From CAVRUD01 sp963849635 (lineage in GTDB: Bacteria > Chloroflexota > Chloroflexia > Thermomicrobiales > UBA6265): 64,000 bases of DNA. Shown piece by piece: positions 56,459 through 64,000 of the stretch; position 1 is the stretch's first letter; every line of letters begins with the position of its first letter. Location: the NCBI GenBank assembly GCA_963849635.1, contig CAWKIA010000028.1, positions 62,001 through 126,000 of the forward strand, written 5' to 3'. The notes beneath the pieces were generated by a model. It had not been told where the DNA came from, ran no database searches, and saw nothing but the letters and a program-made list of their open reading frames with translations. A program made the position numbers and the translations under genes.

Positions 56459-56545
56459 TCGTTTGGCTATCCCGCGGCAGATTGGACCCCGGCCAATGGG
56501 CGGAGGCGATCCCTGGACGACGTTGTCCAATGGGAAGGCTGGTAG
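56459..56545 (+). pseudogene. Duplicated 3' end of a nitroreductase gene
   Basis: The sequence SFGYPAADWTPANGRRRSLD and DVVQWEGW-stop matches the last 28 codons of the nitroreductase at 55197-55285 with one codon less. No upstream part of the gene remains. The two copies flank the kinase-like gene, one on each side. Confidence 0.75.
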
Positions 56546-56567
56546 CCTTGATCGAGGAGCCGGGATC

Positions 56568-57410
56568 TTAGCTTGGACCCTGCGCGGTGCGGGTCCAGGC
56601 AACCGCTTGGGGCGGAAACGACATCACTGCGTCGTTCGCCACAATTTCGTCCCGAATGCGCTCAGCGAGGGTATCGATCTCGAACTCTGCTGCGGTGGCG
56701 ACCCCGAAGCGTTCCATGACCGGCAGGAGACTGCGGAAGGTCTCGGCGAAAACGTGGTAGCCAGCAAAGTCCGGCCCACCGCCGAGCATGGTGTCCATCC
56801 GGAGTTCCGGTTCGGACAACCCCGCCGCCAAGAAGAGCGGGCGATAGCGGTAGCCCATGTGCCGCTCAACGCCGGCCAGGAGGGAGACACGGTCGAGTGC
56901 CTCCGCGCAGCGCATGACGAGCGGCGTCTCCGGGAAGACCATCGGCTCTACGCGGGACAAATCCGAGTCCTGGAAGGCAATGATGCCACCGGGTCGGACG
57001 CTCCGCGCCGCCATCCGGATCGCGGCGATCGGTTCGGGGAGGTGCATGAGGATATAGCGACCGACACACGCATCGAAGGTGCCTTCGAATGCGAGGTCAG
57101 CCAGATCTTGCTCGATAAAGGAGACCTGGGGCGATCCTCCGGCGCGATTTCTGGCGACTTCCAGACTACGTGGATCGCGGTCGACGCCGACGACCTCACC
57201 GGTCGGACCGACGAGGTCAGCCAGCAGGAGTGAGACATCCCCCACTCCGCAACCGAGGTCCAGAATCCGCATTCCAGGGCCAATGCCTGCGTCGACGAAC
57301 AGCCGGCGGGTGATTGGGCGGACCATCTCGGCCTGGGTCATCAGCCGCTGGCGTTCTCGGTCGGTTGCGGGGAGCGCGTAAGTTGATCGGATTGCTGTGG
57401 TGACGCTCAT
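56568..57410 (-). CDS. Class I SAM-dependent methyltransferase
   Basis: A 280-residue methyltransferase. ATG 57410 follows AGGAG. Motif I is ILDLGCGVGDVSLLLADLVG at residues 49-68, then VVGVDRDPRSLEVAR, FIEQDLADLAFEGTFDACVG and RPGGIIAFQDSDL. The C-terminal cap is helical. Layout matches UbiE/MenG-like or small-molecule methyltransferases. The acceptor is unknown. The gene upstream on the same strand is the repeat protein at 57555, separated by a terminator. Confidence 0.85.
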   Translation of the reverse strand: MSVTTAIRSTYALPATDRERQRLMTQAEMVRPITRRLFVDAGIGPGMRILDLGCGVGDVSLLLADLVGPTGEVVGVDRDPRSLEVARNRAGGSPQVSFIEQDLADLAFEGTFDACVGRYILMHLPEPIAAIRMAARSVRPGGIIAFQDSDLSRVEPMVFPETPLVMRCAEALDRVSLLAGVERHMGYRYRPLFLAAGLSEPELRMDTMLGGGPDFAGYHVFAETFRSLLPVMERFGVATAAEFEIDTLAERIRDEIVANDAVMSFPPQAVAWTRTAQGPS

Positions 57411-57440
57411 GAACGGAAAACTCCTGTGCGTGATACGGAG

Positions 57441-57469
57441 ACGGCGGGCGCCACACTGGCGCCCGCCGT
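57441..57469 (-). terminator. Hairpin terminator after the repeat protein gene
   Basis: ACGGCGGGCGCCA pairs with TGGCGCCCGCCGT around CAC, a 13-bp perfect stem. It lies 86 bases past the stop of the gene at 57555 and upstream of the methyltransferase start. Confidence 0.65.
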
Positions 57470-57554
57470 CGCAGTTCAAAGTCGAACGTAGAGAACCCGG
57501 CTCGCGACACACGGACGACAGTGACGAACGCGAGCCTAGAGGGACGTTGGGCGA

Positions 57555-58703
57555 CTAGTAGCCGCCGTCTTCCTCGGTCGGTTCGGCATCGTACTCCTGG
57601 GGCTCGCCGGCCTTGTACTCCTTGTAGTACAGGTAGCCGTTCTCACCCGTGTAGGTCAGGTAGTAGTCGCCGGAGTACTCGTAGGAGTAGGCGTCGTAGG
57701 CGTAGTTGTCGCCCAGATCCTGCCAGTCGCTCCACTCGGACCCGTCGTAGCTGGTGTAGTAGGCGTGGCCGTTAGCGCCGGTGTAGACGACGTGCTGGGC
57801 GTCCTCGTAGACGTAGGCGTTCGGCTGGTACTTGACCTCGGCCTCAGGAGCCTTGGCGTACTCGGACCAACCAGACCAGCCCTCGCCATCGAACGTGTTG
57901 TAGTACGGGAGGCCGTCCTTGCCGGTGGCGTAGGCGTAGTACTCGCCGTCGTAGCCGATGGCGTACGGGGCGTCCGCGTACTCGCCCTCGCCGGCCAGCG
58001 CCTTGGCGCCGGTCCACTCGGTGCCGTCGTAGCGGTTCCAGTAGACCTTGCCGTCCTTGCCGGTCCAGAAGACGTTGTTGTAGCCGTCCCACTCGTTGGC
58101 GTAGATCTGGTAGTCGTCGGCGTAGTAGTCCTCGTTGATCGGCTCCCAGGCGGACCACTCGCTGCCGTCGTAGTACTTGGCGTAGACGTAGCCGTCGGTC
58201 GCCGTGCCGTAGACGTAGAGGTAGTCGTCGTAGGTGTTGACGTACGGGGCGTACTCGAACTCGTACTCGCCGGAGATGTCGTTCCAGCCAGCCCATTCGG
58301 AGCCGTCGTAGGAGTTCAGGTAGTACTTGCTGTCGACGCCGTTGTAGACGACGTACTGAGACTCGCCGTAGGTGGCGCCGGTCGGCTGGTACTGGTAATC
58401 AGCCGGCTGGTCTTCCCAGGTGTAGTACTCGCTCCACTCGGAGCCGTCGTAGGTGACGTAGGAGCCCTTGCCGTCCTTGCCGGTTCCGTAGGTGTAGGCG
58501 TAGCCGTCGTACTCGACCTCGTACGGAGCCGCCGCGTACTCGTACTCCTCGTAACCGCTACTCTTGACCTGGCCACCATCATCGAAGGTGCCGTCGGCCG
58601 CGAGGGCGCCGAGGACGCCGCCAAGTGTTACCGCCGCGCCCAGTGCGAGCGCAATCGCGCTCTTGCGAACGCCGCGATAGCCATCCACCAAACTTGTATT
58701 CAT
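57555..58703 (-). CDS. Secreted Tyr/Asp/Glu-rich repeat protein (propeller-like)
   Basis: A 382-residue exported protein. ATG 58703 follows GGAGAAGG. A signal peptide (SAIALALGAAVTLGGVLGAL) precedes six or seven repeats of about 50 residues, each built as VYYTG.DG..YY..YDGSEWS.W: for example YVTYDGSEWSEYY, YLNSYDGSEWAGW, YAKYYDGSEWSAW, YWNRYDGTEWTG, YYNTFDGEGWSGW and YYTSYDGSEWSDW. The spacing suits a beta-propeller lectin (tectonin/PLL-like). Tyr, Asp and Glu dominate and Cys is absent. It is probably a cell-surface or matrix protein; the ligand is unknown. Confidence 0.7.
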   Translation of the reverse strand: MNTSLVDGYRGVRKSAIALALGAAVTLGGVLGALAADGTFDDGGQVKSSGYEEYEYAAAPYEVEYDGYAYTYGTGKDGKGSYVTYDGSEWSEYYTWEDQPADYQYQPTGATYGESQYVVYNGVDSKYYLNSYDGSEWAGWNDISGEYEFEYAPYVNTYDDYLYVYGTATDGYVYAKYYDGSEWSAWEPINEDYYADDYQIYANEWDGYNNVFWTGKDGKVYWNRYDGTEWTGAKALAGEGEYADAPYAIGYDGEYYAYATGKDGLPYYNTFDGEGWSGWSEYAKAPEAEVKYQPNAYVYEDAQHVVYTGANGHAYYTSYDGSEWSDWQDLGDNYAYDAYSYEYSGDYYLTYTGENGYLYYKEYKAGEPQEYDAEPTEEDGGY

Positions 58704-59000
58704 CCGAGCCTTCTCCTGCTCAATTCCGCTAAGCCAGTTGCGCCGCCCGGCGACGTGCCGGGAGGCAACGTCCGAAGGTGGATCGTCCCGGCCCTCTATG
58801 TGGTGGGGCCGCACTGTCGGGCCGAGCGATCCATGGCCTTCATGTTGGCGGAAGCTGGGCGTGGGCTCATCCGCAGCCTTGCCCATTCAGAACGCCCGGA
58901 TGACGATTTAGCGGCTAGGTTGGATTGCCTATACGCAAGTCGGTCTCGGGGGCAGATCTGGACACTAGCGTAGGACTGACCAGAGGGCGTAAAAACGGTG
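58704..59000. other. Intergenic region
   Basis: About 300 bases between two minus-strand genes, holding the promoter of the repeat protein gene. No repeat or gene seen. Confidence 0.45.
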
Positions 59001-62000
59001 TTAGCGCTCGACCAGACCCTGCTCGACTGCCCAGACCGAAAGCTCGGTCCGGTTGCTCAAGGTGGTCTTCGCCAGCATGTGGCGGATGTGGGCGTTGACG
59101 GTTCGGGGGCTAAGGTAGAGATCCTCGCCGATCTGGCGATCGGAGTTGCCGCGCACTACCAGGCGCAGAATATCGAGTTCCCGAGCGGTGATGCCCGCCG
59201 GTAGAGATGCGCGCTTGCGTCCCCCGGTCCGGGCGGCAGCCTCGGCCAGCTCGGCCCGCAACGCACGGGCATTGGCTTCCCAGCCGCTCATGCCCACGGC
59301 GGCGAATCCGGTCTCCGCCGCGTCGATCAAGTGGCTTGCCCGCTCGGCCGATTCCGCGCTTTGCGCTCCACGACCAAAGCGCAGCAGCGCCACGGCCTCG
59401 TCGTAGTCGGCCATAGCCCGGAGGGGACGCTGGCCGTTCTTCTCCAACGTCATCCTGGCCCGGTCGAAGGCAGCGGCTGCCTCGGCGGGGTGTCCCAGAA
59501 GCGTGTGCATTCGGGCAACGGTTAGCTCCGTTGAACAGCAGGGGTAGTCGCCGATGCCGGCCCGGAGGAGATCCTCGGCAAGGCGGAGGAAAACCGGCGC
59601 CGGTTCGGTCAGACCGAGGGTCCAGACCGCCGTTCCCGCCACTCCGATGGTGCCGTTGAGCAACCAGACACTGGCATCGAGCGGCTTGAGACCCTCGGTC
59701 AGGGCGGTGATCAGGCGTTGCGCGTCGTCCACAGTGCCCGCGCGAACATGGGCCAGGGCCGCCATCGCCGCGTCGTCGAGGACGATCGCGCTCTCGCGCA
59801 TGGCTGGGTCGCCCACGTACCGGGTCCAGTAGTCAGCGATCGGGGCCCAGTCGCCGCCGAGCGCTTCGGCGGCGAAGGCATCTAGCCACCACAAACTCGC
59901 CTTAAGGCGGTGCTGCGGGCTGAGGCGGGAGACGACCTCGCGGGCTTTGCCGTCGGTCCGCCTGGCATCTTCGAAATCGCCCATGGCCAATTGAACGAGC
60001 GTCGTGCGGACTAGGGATTCGGCCTGGTTGATGATTGACCCTGTCCGCTCGGCCGCTTCGAGCATCATGACATAATGCTCACGGGCTTCGCGGAAGGCGG
60101 CGTGGTTGTAGACCAGGTCGGCCCCGGCCATCATGTAGGCCCTGTTGATCGCACCGGGTCGCCGCCACGTCCTCGCCCGAGCGAGGAGGGCATCGGTCTC
60201 CTCTCGGTTCCGGCCCTCGAACGGCTGTAGCGTCCGGGCGTAGTCGTCCTCGTCACTGCTCGCCCGGGCCAGACGAAGGGCTTCGGCATCGAGCGACACC
60301 CAGCGGGCGGCGTAGATTGGCCCGGTTGAGATCGGTGCGTAGCGCTCCCGCAGTAGCGCCAGCCGGGCCCAGGACATGTCGTGCACATCGCCGGCGAAGG
60401 CAAGGCCCTGCTCGACGACCGGTCGCCAGAGGTCGCGATCGGCACCGTTGTCTTTGAGGGCCGCCGCCGCGGTCCCGATATAGGCCGTGATGTCCACGTT
60501 GCTCGCCCCGGCATCTTGCAGGGTTGAGACCGCGTCCTGAATCGTCTTGGCGGCATCATCCAGCAACAGCGCGCGGGCTTCGGCGACGCCGAGGCGCTTA
60601 AGGATCTCGGCGCGTTCCGGAGCATCGCAGGTCGTCGCCAGGTCGCGCCCGATCCTGAGGAATGTCACCGCCTGCTCGCGGGCAGCCGTAGCCTCCGCTC
60701 GATCCGCCGCCGCAATTGCGTGGGGAATGCCGGCCTCTGCCCCTGGGAGCACGGCCGACTGGTGGTACTGGACCGCCAGTTCCGCCGCATACTCCCGTTC
60801 CTGTCCGGCGTGGACCTGGGCCAGGGCTTCGGCTAGGCGCCGGTGCAGTCGCACCCGGCGTGACGGGCTCCAGCTGTCCGAAATCGTGTGGCGCACGATC
60901 GCGTGGACGAAGTCGTAGGTCTCGAGCTTGCCATCGACCGGGCGGATCAGCCCGGCCGCCAGGGCTTCGTCCAGCCCATCGAGCAGCGGATCGTCGGGCA
61001 GGCCAGTCAGTGCCGAGAGCGTACGAAAGTCGAATCCACCCGTAAAGATCGCGGCGTGACTGAGAATCTGATTGGCCTCGGATGAAAGGTTGGCGAGACG
61101 CCGGGCGACAACCTGACGCACGCCATCGGGCACGCCGAGATCGTTGACCCCGGTGCCGTCATCCGGAACCGTCCAGAGTCCGTCACGCTCGACGAGCTTG
61201 CCCTCCTCAACCAGATGTTGGATCAGCTCGCCGATGAAGAACGGATTGCCGACGGTCTCGTCGAAGATGGCATCGGCTAGCTCAGGAGCGATGGTGTGGC
61301 GGACCGAGCGGCCTAGGTATTCGGCCACCTCGGCCCGGGTCAGGCCGCGCAGACGGACAACCACGGCGGATTGTTCCCGCCTGACCTCTGGGAGGGTCTC
61401 CGCCAGGGCTGGAGTCTGATCGGCCTGGCCATCTCGATACGCGGCGATCACAAGAATCGGAGCACGATCGACGAAGCGCGCCATGTGGCGGAGGAGGCGC
61501 AGGGAGGCCCGATCCGCCCAGTGGATGTCATCCACGATAATAACGATTGGCGCTTGGCGGGCGGTGGTTGTCAAGAACTGAACGGCCGCGTCGTAGAGAC
61601 GGAATCGCTCTTCATCGGGGGCTAAGCTGGCCGGACTGGGTGTCTCCGGCAAGTGCTGGCGGATGCCGGGAAGGAGCGCCGCTAGCGCCGGCGCTCCCAT
61701 GCCAAGGGTAGCCCGGAGCGCTTCCGGCGAGAATGAGCGAGCAAGAGCATCGAGTGATTCGACCCACGGCGCGTACGGCGGCGACCAGTCGCCTTCAAAG
61801 CACCTGCCCCACAGGACTGTCGCGCCGGCCCGGGCAGCAGAGGCGGCGAACGCCTGGCAGGTGCTCGTCTTGCCGATTCCGGCCTCGCCTCCGAGCAAGA
61901 CGACGCGCCCCGACCCACCGAGGGTTGACTCAAATGCCGCCTGCAGAGTCTGAAGCTCCCGTTCCCTGCCTACGAACAGGGACGAACCTGCCGCCGAGGG

Positions 62001-62057
62001 CGTCGTCGCCAGCCTTTGCGCATCAAACTGGTCGGACGTTGGCTCGTCCTGGCTCAT
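59001..62057 (-). CDS. Very large LuxR-type ATPase regulator (LAL/MalT-like)
   Basis: An intact 1018-residue protein. Walker A is GGEAGIGKTS (residues 56-65), and Walker B is IVIIVDDIHWADRASLRLLR. The TPR-like middle is Ala/Leu-rich and Cys-poor. The C-terminal LuxR domain reads ITARELDILRLVVRGNSDRQ and SPRTVNAHIRHMLAKTTLSN. LAL-type regulators are ATP-driven activators that respond to small ligands. Its inducer and targets are unknown. Neighbours include a secreted repeat protein and a PHP hydrolase on the same strand. No frame break occurs in over 3 kb. Confidence 0.9.
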   Translation of the reverse strand: MSQDEPTSDQFDAQRLATTPSAAGSSLFVGRERELQTLQAAFESTLGGSGRVVLLGGEAGIGKTSTCQAFAASAARAGATVLWGRCFEGDWSPPYAPWVESLDALARSFSPEALRATLGMGAPALAALLPGIRQHLPETPSPASLAPDEERFRLYDAAVQFLTTTARQAPIVIIVDDIHWADRASLRLLRHMARFVDRAPILVIAAYRDGQADQTPALAETLPEVRREQSAVVVRLRGLTRAEVAEYLGRSVRHTIAPELADAIFDETVGNPFFIGELIQHLVEEGKLVERDGLWTVPDDGTGVNDLGVPDGVRQVVARRLANLSSEANQILSHAAIFTGGFDFRTLSALTGLPDDPLLDGLDEALAAGLIRPVDGKLETYDFVHAIVRHTISDSWSPSRRVRLHRRLAEALAQVHAGQEREYAAELAVQYHQSAVLPGAEAGIPHAIAAADRAEATAAREQAVTFLRIGRDLATTCDAPERAEILKRLGVAEARALLLDDAAKTIQDAVSTLQDAGASNVDITAYIGTAAAALKDNGADRDLWRPVVEQGLAFAGDVHDMSWARLALLRERYAPISTGPIYAARWVSLDAEALRLARASSDEDDYARTLQPFEGRNREETDALLARARTWRRPGAINRAYMMAGADLVYNHAAFREAREHYVMMLEAAERTGSIINQAESLVRTTLVQLAMGDFEDARRTDGKAREVVSRLSPQHRLKASLWWLDAFAAEALGGDWAPIADYWTRYVGDPAMRESAIVLDDAAMAALAHVRAGTVDDAQRLITALTEGLKPLDASVWLLNGTIGVAGTAVWTLGLTEPAPVFLRLAEDLLRAGIGDYPCCSTELTVARMHTLLGHPAEAAAAFDRARMTLEKNGQRPLRAMADYDEAVALLRFGRGAQSAESAERASHLIDAAETGFAAVGMSGWEANARALRAELAEAAARTGGRKRASLPAGITARELDILRLVVRGNSDRQIGEDLYLSPRTVNAHIRHMLAKTTLSNRTELSVWAVEQGLVER

Positions 62058-62156
62058 GGCCGGTTCCCCGTAAATGTGTTGGATCTTTTCTTCATTTTAG
62101 CGCTGACCCGCGTGATACGTCGTTTTCGGATGGAGGAATGGTTCTGGTCGACCAAG

Positions 62157-62192
62157 GCCGCGCCGCCTTCCTCGTTGGGGGCGGCGCGGCCC
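62157..62192 (-). terminator. Hairpin between the PHP hydrolase and the LuxR-type gene
   Basis: GGCCGCGCCGCC pairs with GGCGGCGCGGCC. It lies 75 bases past the PHP gene stop and 100 bases before the regulator start. The remaining bases between 62058 and 62266 show no gene. Confidence 0.6.
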
Positions 62193-62266
62193 TCCACCGA
62201 TCTCGATGGCGATGCGCCGGAAACCTGAGGGGAAAGCCGCCGATCAAGCGAACCAGATCGCGTCGC

Positions 62267-63655
62267 TCAATGCTCCGCGGTGCTCCAGATCGGATTCGAG
62301 ATAGCGAGGGCGCTGCCGTAGGGATCCATCACCTGAGCGCGGACGTAGCGTGCCCCGGACGGCACGCCGATCTCCACAGTGACATCGTCCGCCGTGATCG
62401 GTTCGGAGGTAAAGCAGCCAGCCTCCGAGAGCAGCATCAGGAGCCCGCCGCCTCCGTCAACGATCCTGACCCGGACGATGTCGTTCGTCGGATGGGAGAG
62501 ATACAACTGCGGGCCAACTGGTGAGGCCGAGACGAAGCAGCTGCCCGCCTTCAGCGCAGCGAGCAGCGCATCAACCGAGAGCGGCTCTCGGCCGAGATCG
62601 ACCCACGTCGTCGGTTCGCCCAGGCGCGGCACGATGAGCCGGCCGGGATCGGGGCGGAGGTGGTGGGTGTCGCTGCCGCCCAGGGCGATGATGCGCTCAC
62701 CCCGGCGGAGATGGTCGTCCCAAACCACCAGCGCCAGCGCGTTGAGCGCCAGCCACGGACCGTTCCACACCTCGATCGCCTGGTAGCCTCTTGCCTCCGG
62801 GTACGCCCAAGGTGGGCCAAGCGGCCGGGGATGATTCACGCTGACGAGGGCCCCATCGGCCACCGCCTGCCGCATGATCGAACCGACCTTTGCTCCGTCC
62901 GGTTCGCGAAAGTCGTACCAGCGCCTCCCGCCCCAGGCGTTCCAGTGGCCGCCGTACGTCGTGATCTCGACCCCGGGCACGAGGATCGGCAACTCGCTCC
63001 CGGTCGCCGGCGGGTCGTGCGCCAGAACGGCGTTGTGGTCGGTAATTCCGAGGAAATCCAGGCCAGCCGCTGCCGCCGCCGCAAGGACTTCCCCTGGCCA
63101 GGAGTCGCCATCAGAGTGGCGGGTATGGCAATGGAGATCGCCACGGACCCAACCTGTCGCGGCGGCGCGGCGGGTTGGACGAGGTGGAACGGCGAGCGGA
63201 AAAGTCTCGACCTCAGATGGCGAAAGCCCCAGATTGAAGAAGAGTTCGATCCGATAGTCCAGGCCGCGGGGACCGATCTTGTAGGGGCCGAGAAGAACAT
63301 GCCAGACGCCGGCCCCGATCGGCCCTGAACGATAGGGCGGAGTTGCCCAGTCGTCGCTCACCGTGAACGCAAGGAGTTCGCTTCCGCTCCAGCCCCGAAA
63401 CCCGGGTCCACTGCCTTCAGTCCCATGTTCATCGAACAGGCCAATGTCGAGGGTATTCCCACCACTCAGGCTTGGATCGGAGCCGATCCGATCGGTGTAG
63501 GCACAGCGGAGATGAATCTGGCGAACGCCGCTCGGCACGGTGAACGGCACGTGGACGTACCGCCGCTCCTCCCCTGGCCCGAAGCGCCCGGACAGGACGA
63601 GATTCGGGGGCGCATCGTTCGTTGCCGAGTCCAGAGATGTTTCTCCTCTCGTCAA
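62267..63655 (-). CDS. CehA/McbA-type PHP-domain metallohydrolase
   Basis: A protein of about 460 residues. The N-terminal half is beta-rich (HVPFTVPSGVRQIHLRCAYT, VWHVLLGPYKIGPRGLDYRI). The PHP metal site follows: GDLHCHTRHSDGD, LDFLGITDHNAVL, PGVEITTYGGHWNAWG, VSVNHPRP and GGSDTHH. CehA/McbA proteins hydrolyse phosphoester or carbamate-like bonds; the substrate is unknown. The frame is open upstream into the next gene's terminator, so the start must lie downstream of 63800. TTG 63655 is a fair choice, and a CTG at 63634 follows GAGGAG. Confidence 0.78.
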   Translation of the reverse strand: MTRGETSLDSATNDAPPNLVLSGRFGPGEERRYVHVPFTVPSGVRQIHLRCAYTDRIGSDPSLSGGNTLDIGLFDEHGTEGSGPGFRGWSGSELLAFTVSDDWATPPYRSGPIGAGVWHVLLGPYKIGPRGLDYRIELFFNLGLSPSEVETFPLAVPPRPTRRAAATGWVRGDLHCHTRHSDGDSWPGEVLAAAAAAGLDFLGITDHNAVLAHDPPATGSELPILVPGVEITTYGGHWNAWGGRRWYDFREPDGAKVGSIMRQAVADGALVSVNHPRPLGPPWAYPEARGYQAIEVWNGPWLALNALALVVWDDHLRRGERIIALGGSDTHHLRPDPGRLIVPRLGEPTTWVDLGREPLSVDALLAALKAGSCFVSASPVGPQLYLSHPTNDIVRVRIVDGGGGLLMLLSEAGCFTSEPITADDVTVEIGVPSGARYVRAQVMDPYGSALAISNPIWSTAEH

Positions 63656-63805
63656 TGGTCCTATCCCACCGGAGGACGCCGGGCCGAAACGATTTGTCTG
63701 CCCATTGGCGGACGGTCGGGCTATTGCGGCGCTGAGACGCCGTCCGCTGACCCTCGCCCCGCTGACCAGATTGTAGTGGGTCCCGTGCCCTCCCCCTACG
63801 CACGA

Positions 63806-63837
63806 CGACGGGCGACCGCATTTGCGGTCGCCCGTCG
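63806..63837 (-). terminator. Hairpin after the MMPL-like gene
   Basis: CGACGGGCGACCGC pairs with GCGGTCGCCCGTCG around ATTT, a 14-bp perfect stem. It lies 22 bases past the stop codon at 63859. Confidence 0.65.
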
Positions 63838-63858
63838 CTTCGTCCAATCTTGATACCG

Positions 63859-64000
63859 CTAGTCGTCCGCCGGAGCGCCCGCCGGCGGCGGCGTGACGTC
63901 TGGCCGAACCGCGCTGCCCTCGATGTGGACGTTCGGCAGCCAGTCGAGCCAGGACGGCAGGTACCAGTTCCAATCCTTCAACAGCGCCATGGCAGACGGC
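63859..64000 (-). CDS. C-terminus of an MMPL-like transporter, partial
   Basis: The visible 46 residues read ALLKDWNWYLPSWLDWLPNV, then a Pro/Ala-rich tail ending in a TAG at 63859. This matches the end of MMPL/RND-type lipid exporters, which finish with a GrwNWWLP-rwL motif after the last membrane span. The rest lies outside the window. Confidence 0.5.
   Translation of the reverse strand, partial: PSAMALLKDWNWYLPSWLDWLPNVHIEGSAVRPDVTPPPAGAPADD

Noticed and set aside
57765..58973. 402-codon Val/Leu-rich open frame on the plus strand
   Set aside because: It is the mirror of the YDGSEW repeats on the minus strand; the hydrophobic look comes from reversed Tyr/Asp codons.

Overview
The window is high-GC DNA with dense genes on both strands. 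Its content is many Tat-exported proteins, several very large LuxR-type ATPase regulators, sugar- and Opp-type ABC transporters, Gfo/Idh/MocA oxidoreductases, M20 amidohydrolases, and GC-rich palindromic intergenic repeats. This suggests a Chloroflexota genome, most likely the Thermomicrobia branch. That placement is inference from gene content; there is no rRNA or other marker here. No tRNA, rRNA, CRISPR array, phage module or replication origin was seen.

Layout. 0-3.6 kb: a truncated aldo/keto reductase and a Gfo/Idh/MocA oxidoreductase, a hairpin array, and a frameshifted threonine dehydratase. 3.6-4.9 kb: an apparently complete IS4-type insertion sequence with an ~18-bp inverted repeat. 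4.9-16.5 kb: a decayed stretch holding a large family of unknown function, an M81 (MlrC-like) protein, a cell-wall amidase with a stop at its catalytic Glu, a broken Tn5/IS4-type transposase, a broken CapA-like protein, a VapBC-like pair and several gene fragments. 16.5-24.7 kb: secreted proteins (a polyglycine-hydrolase-like serine hydrolase, an Asp-box propeller, an N-acetylmuramoyl-alanine amidase), then an alpha-dioxygenase-like heme peroxidase paired with an MBL-fold hydrolase. 26-29.3 kb: a MalEFG-type sugar ABC operon on the minus strand. 29.6-36 kb: LuxR regulators and secreted CAP and Tat proteins. 36-42.6 kb: an AI-2E-family transporter and three tandem M20 amidohydrolases. 42.7-54.8 kb: a LacI regulator with a perfect CebR-type operator, an Opp/Dpp-type ABC transporter, and sugar-metabolism genes. 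54.8-64 kb: a nitroreductase, a P-loop kinase fusion, a methyltransferase, a Tyr/Asp-rich repeat protein, a 1018-residue LuxR regulator, a CehA/McbA-type PHP hydrolase and the 3' end of an MMPL-like transporter.

The best-supported functional unit is 42.7-53.3 kb. A LacI repressor with operator TGGGAGCGCTCCCA sits in front of an Opp-type importer, followed by a Gfo/Idh/MocA oxidoreductase and a sugar isomerase-like TIM barrel. I infer import and oxidation of beta-glucoside-type oligosaccharides. A second sugar importer lies at 26-29 kb.

At least fourteen genes are broken by single-base insertions or deletions, several in or next to G/C runs, and two by in-frame TAA codons. Others nearby, including genes of 1018 and 591 residues, are intact. 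Uncorrected long-read sequencing error is the simplest explanation for most frameshifts, but some fragments (regulator pieces, a nitroreductase tail) are real gene remnants. I mark multiply disrupted genes as pseudogenes and state the alternative. Several families of intergenic repeats recur across the window.
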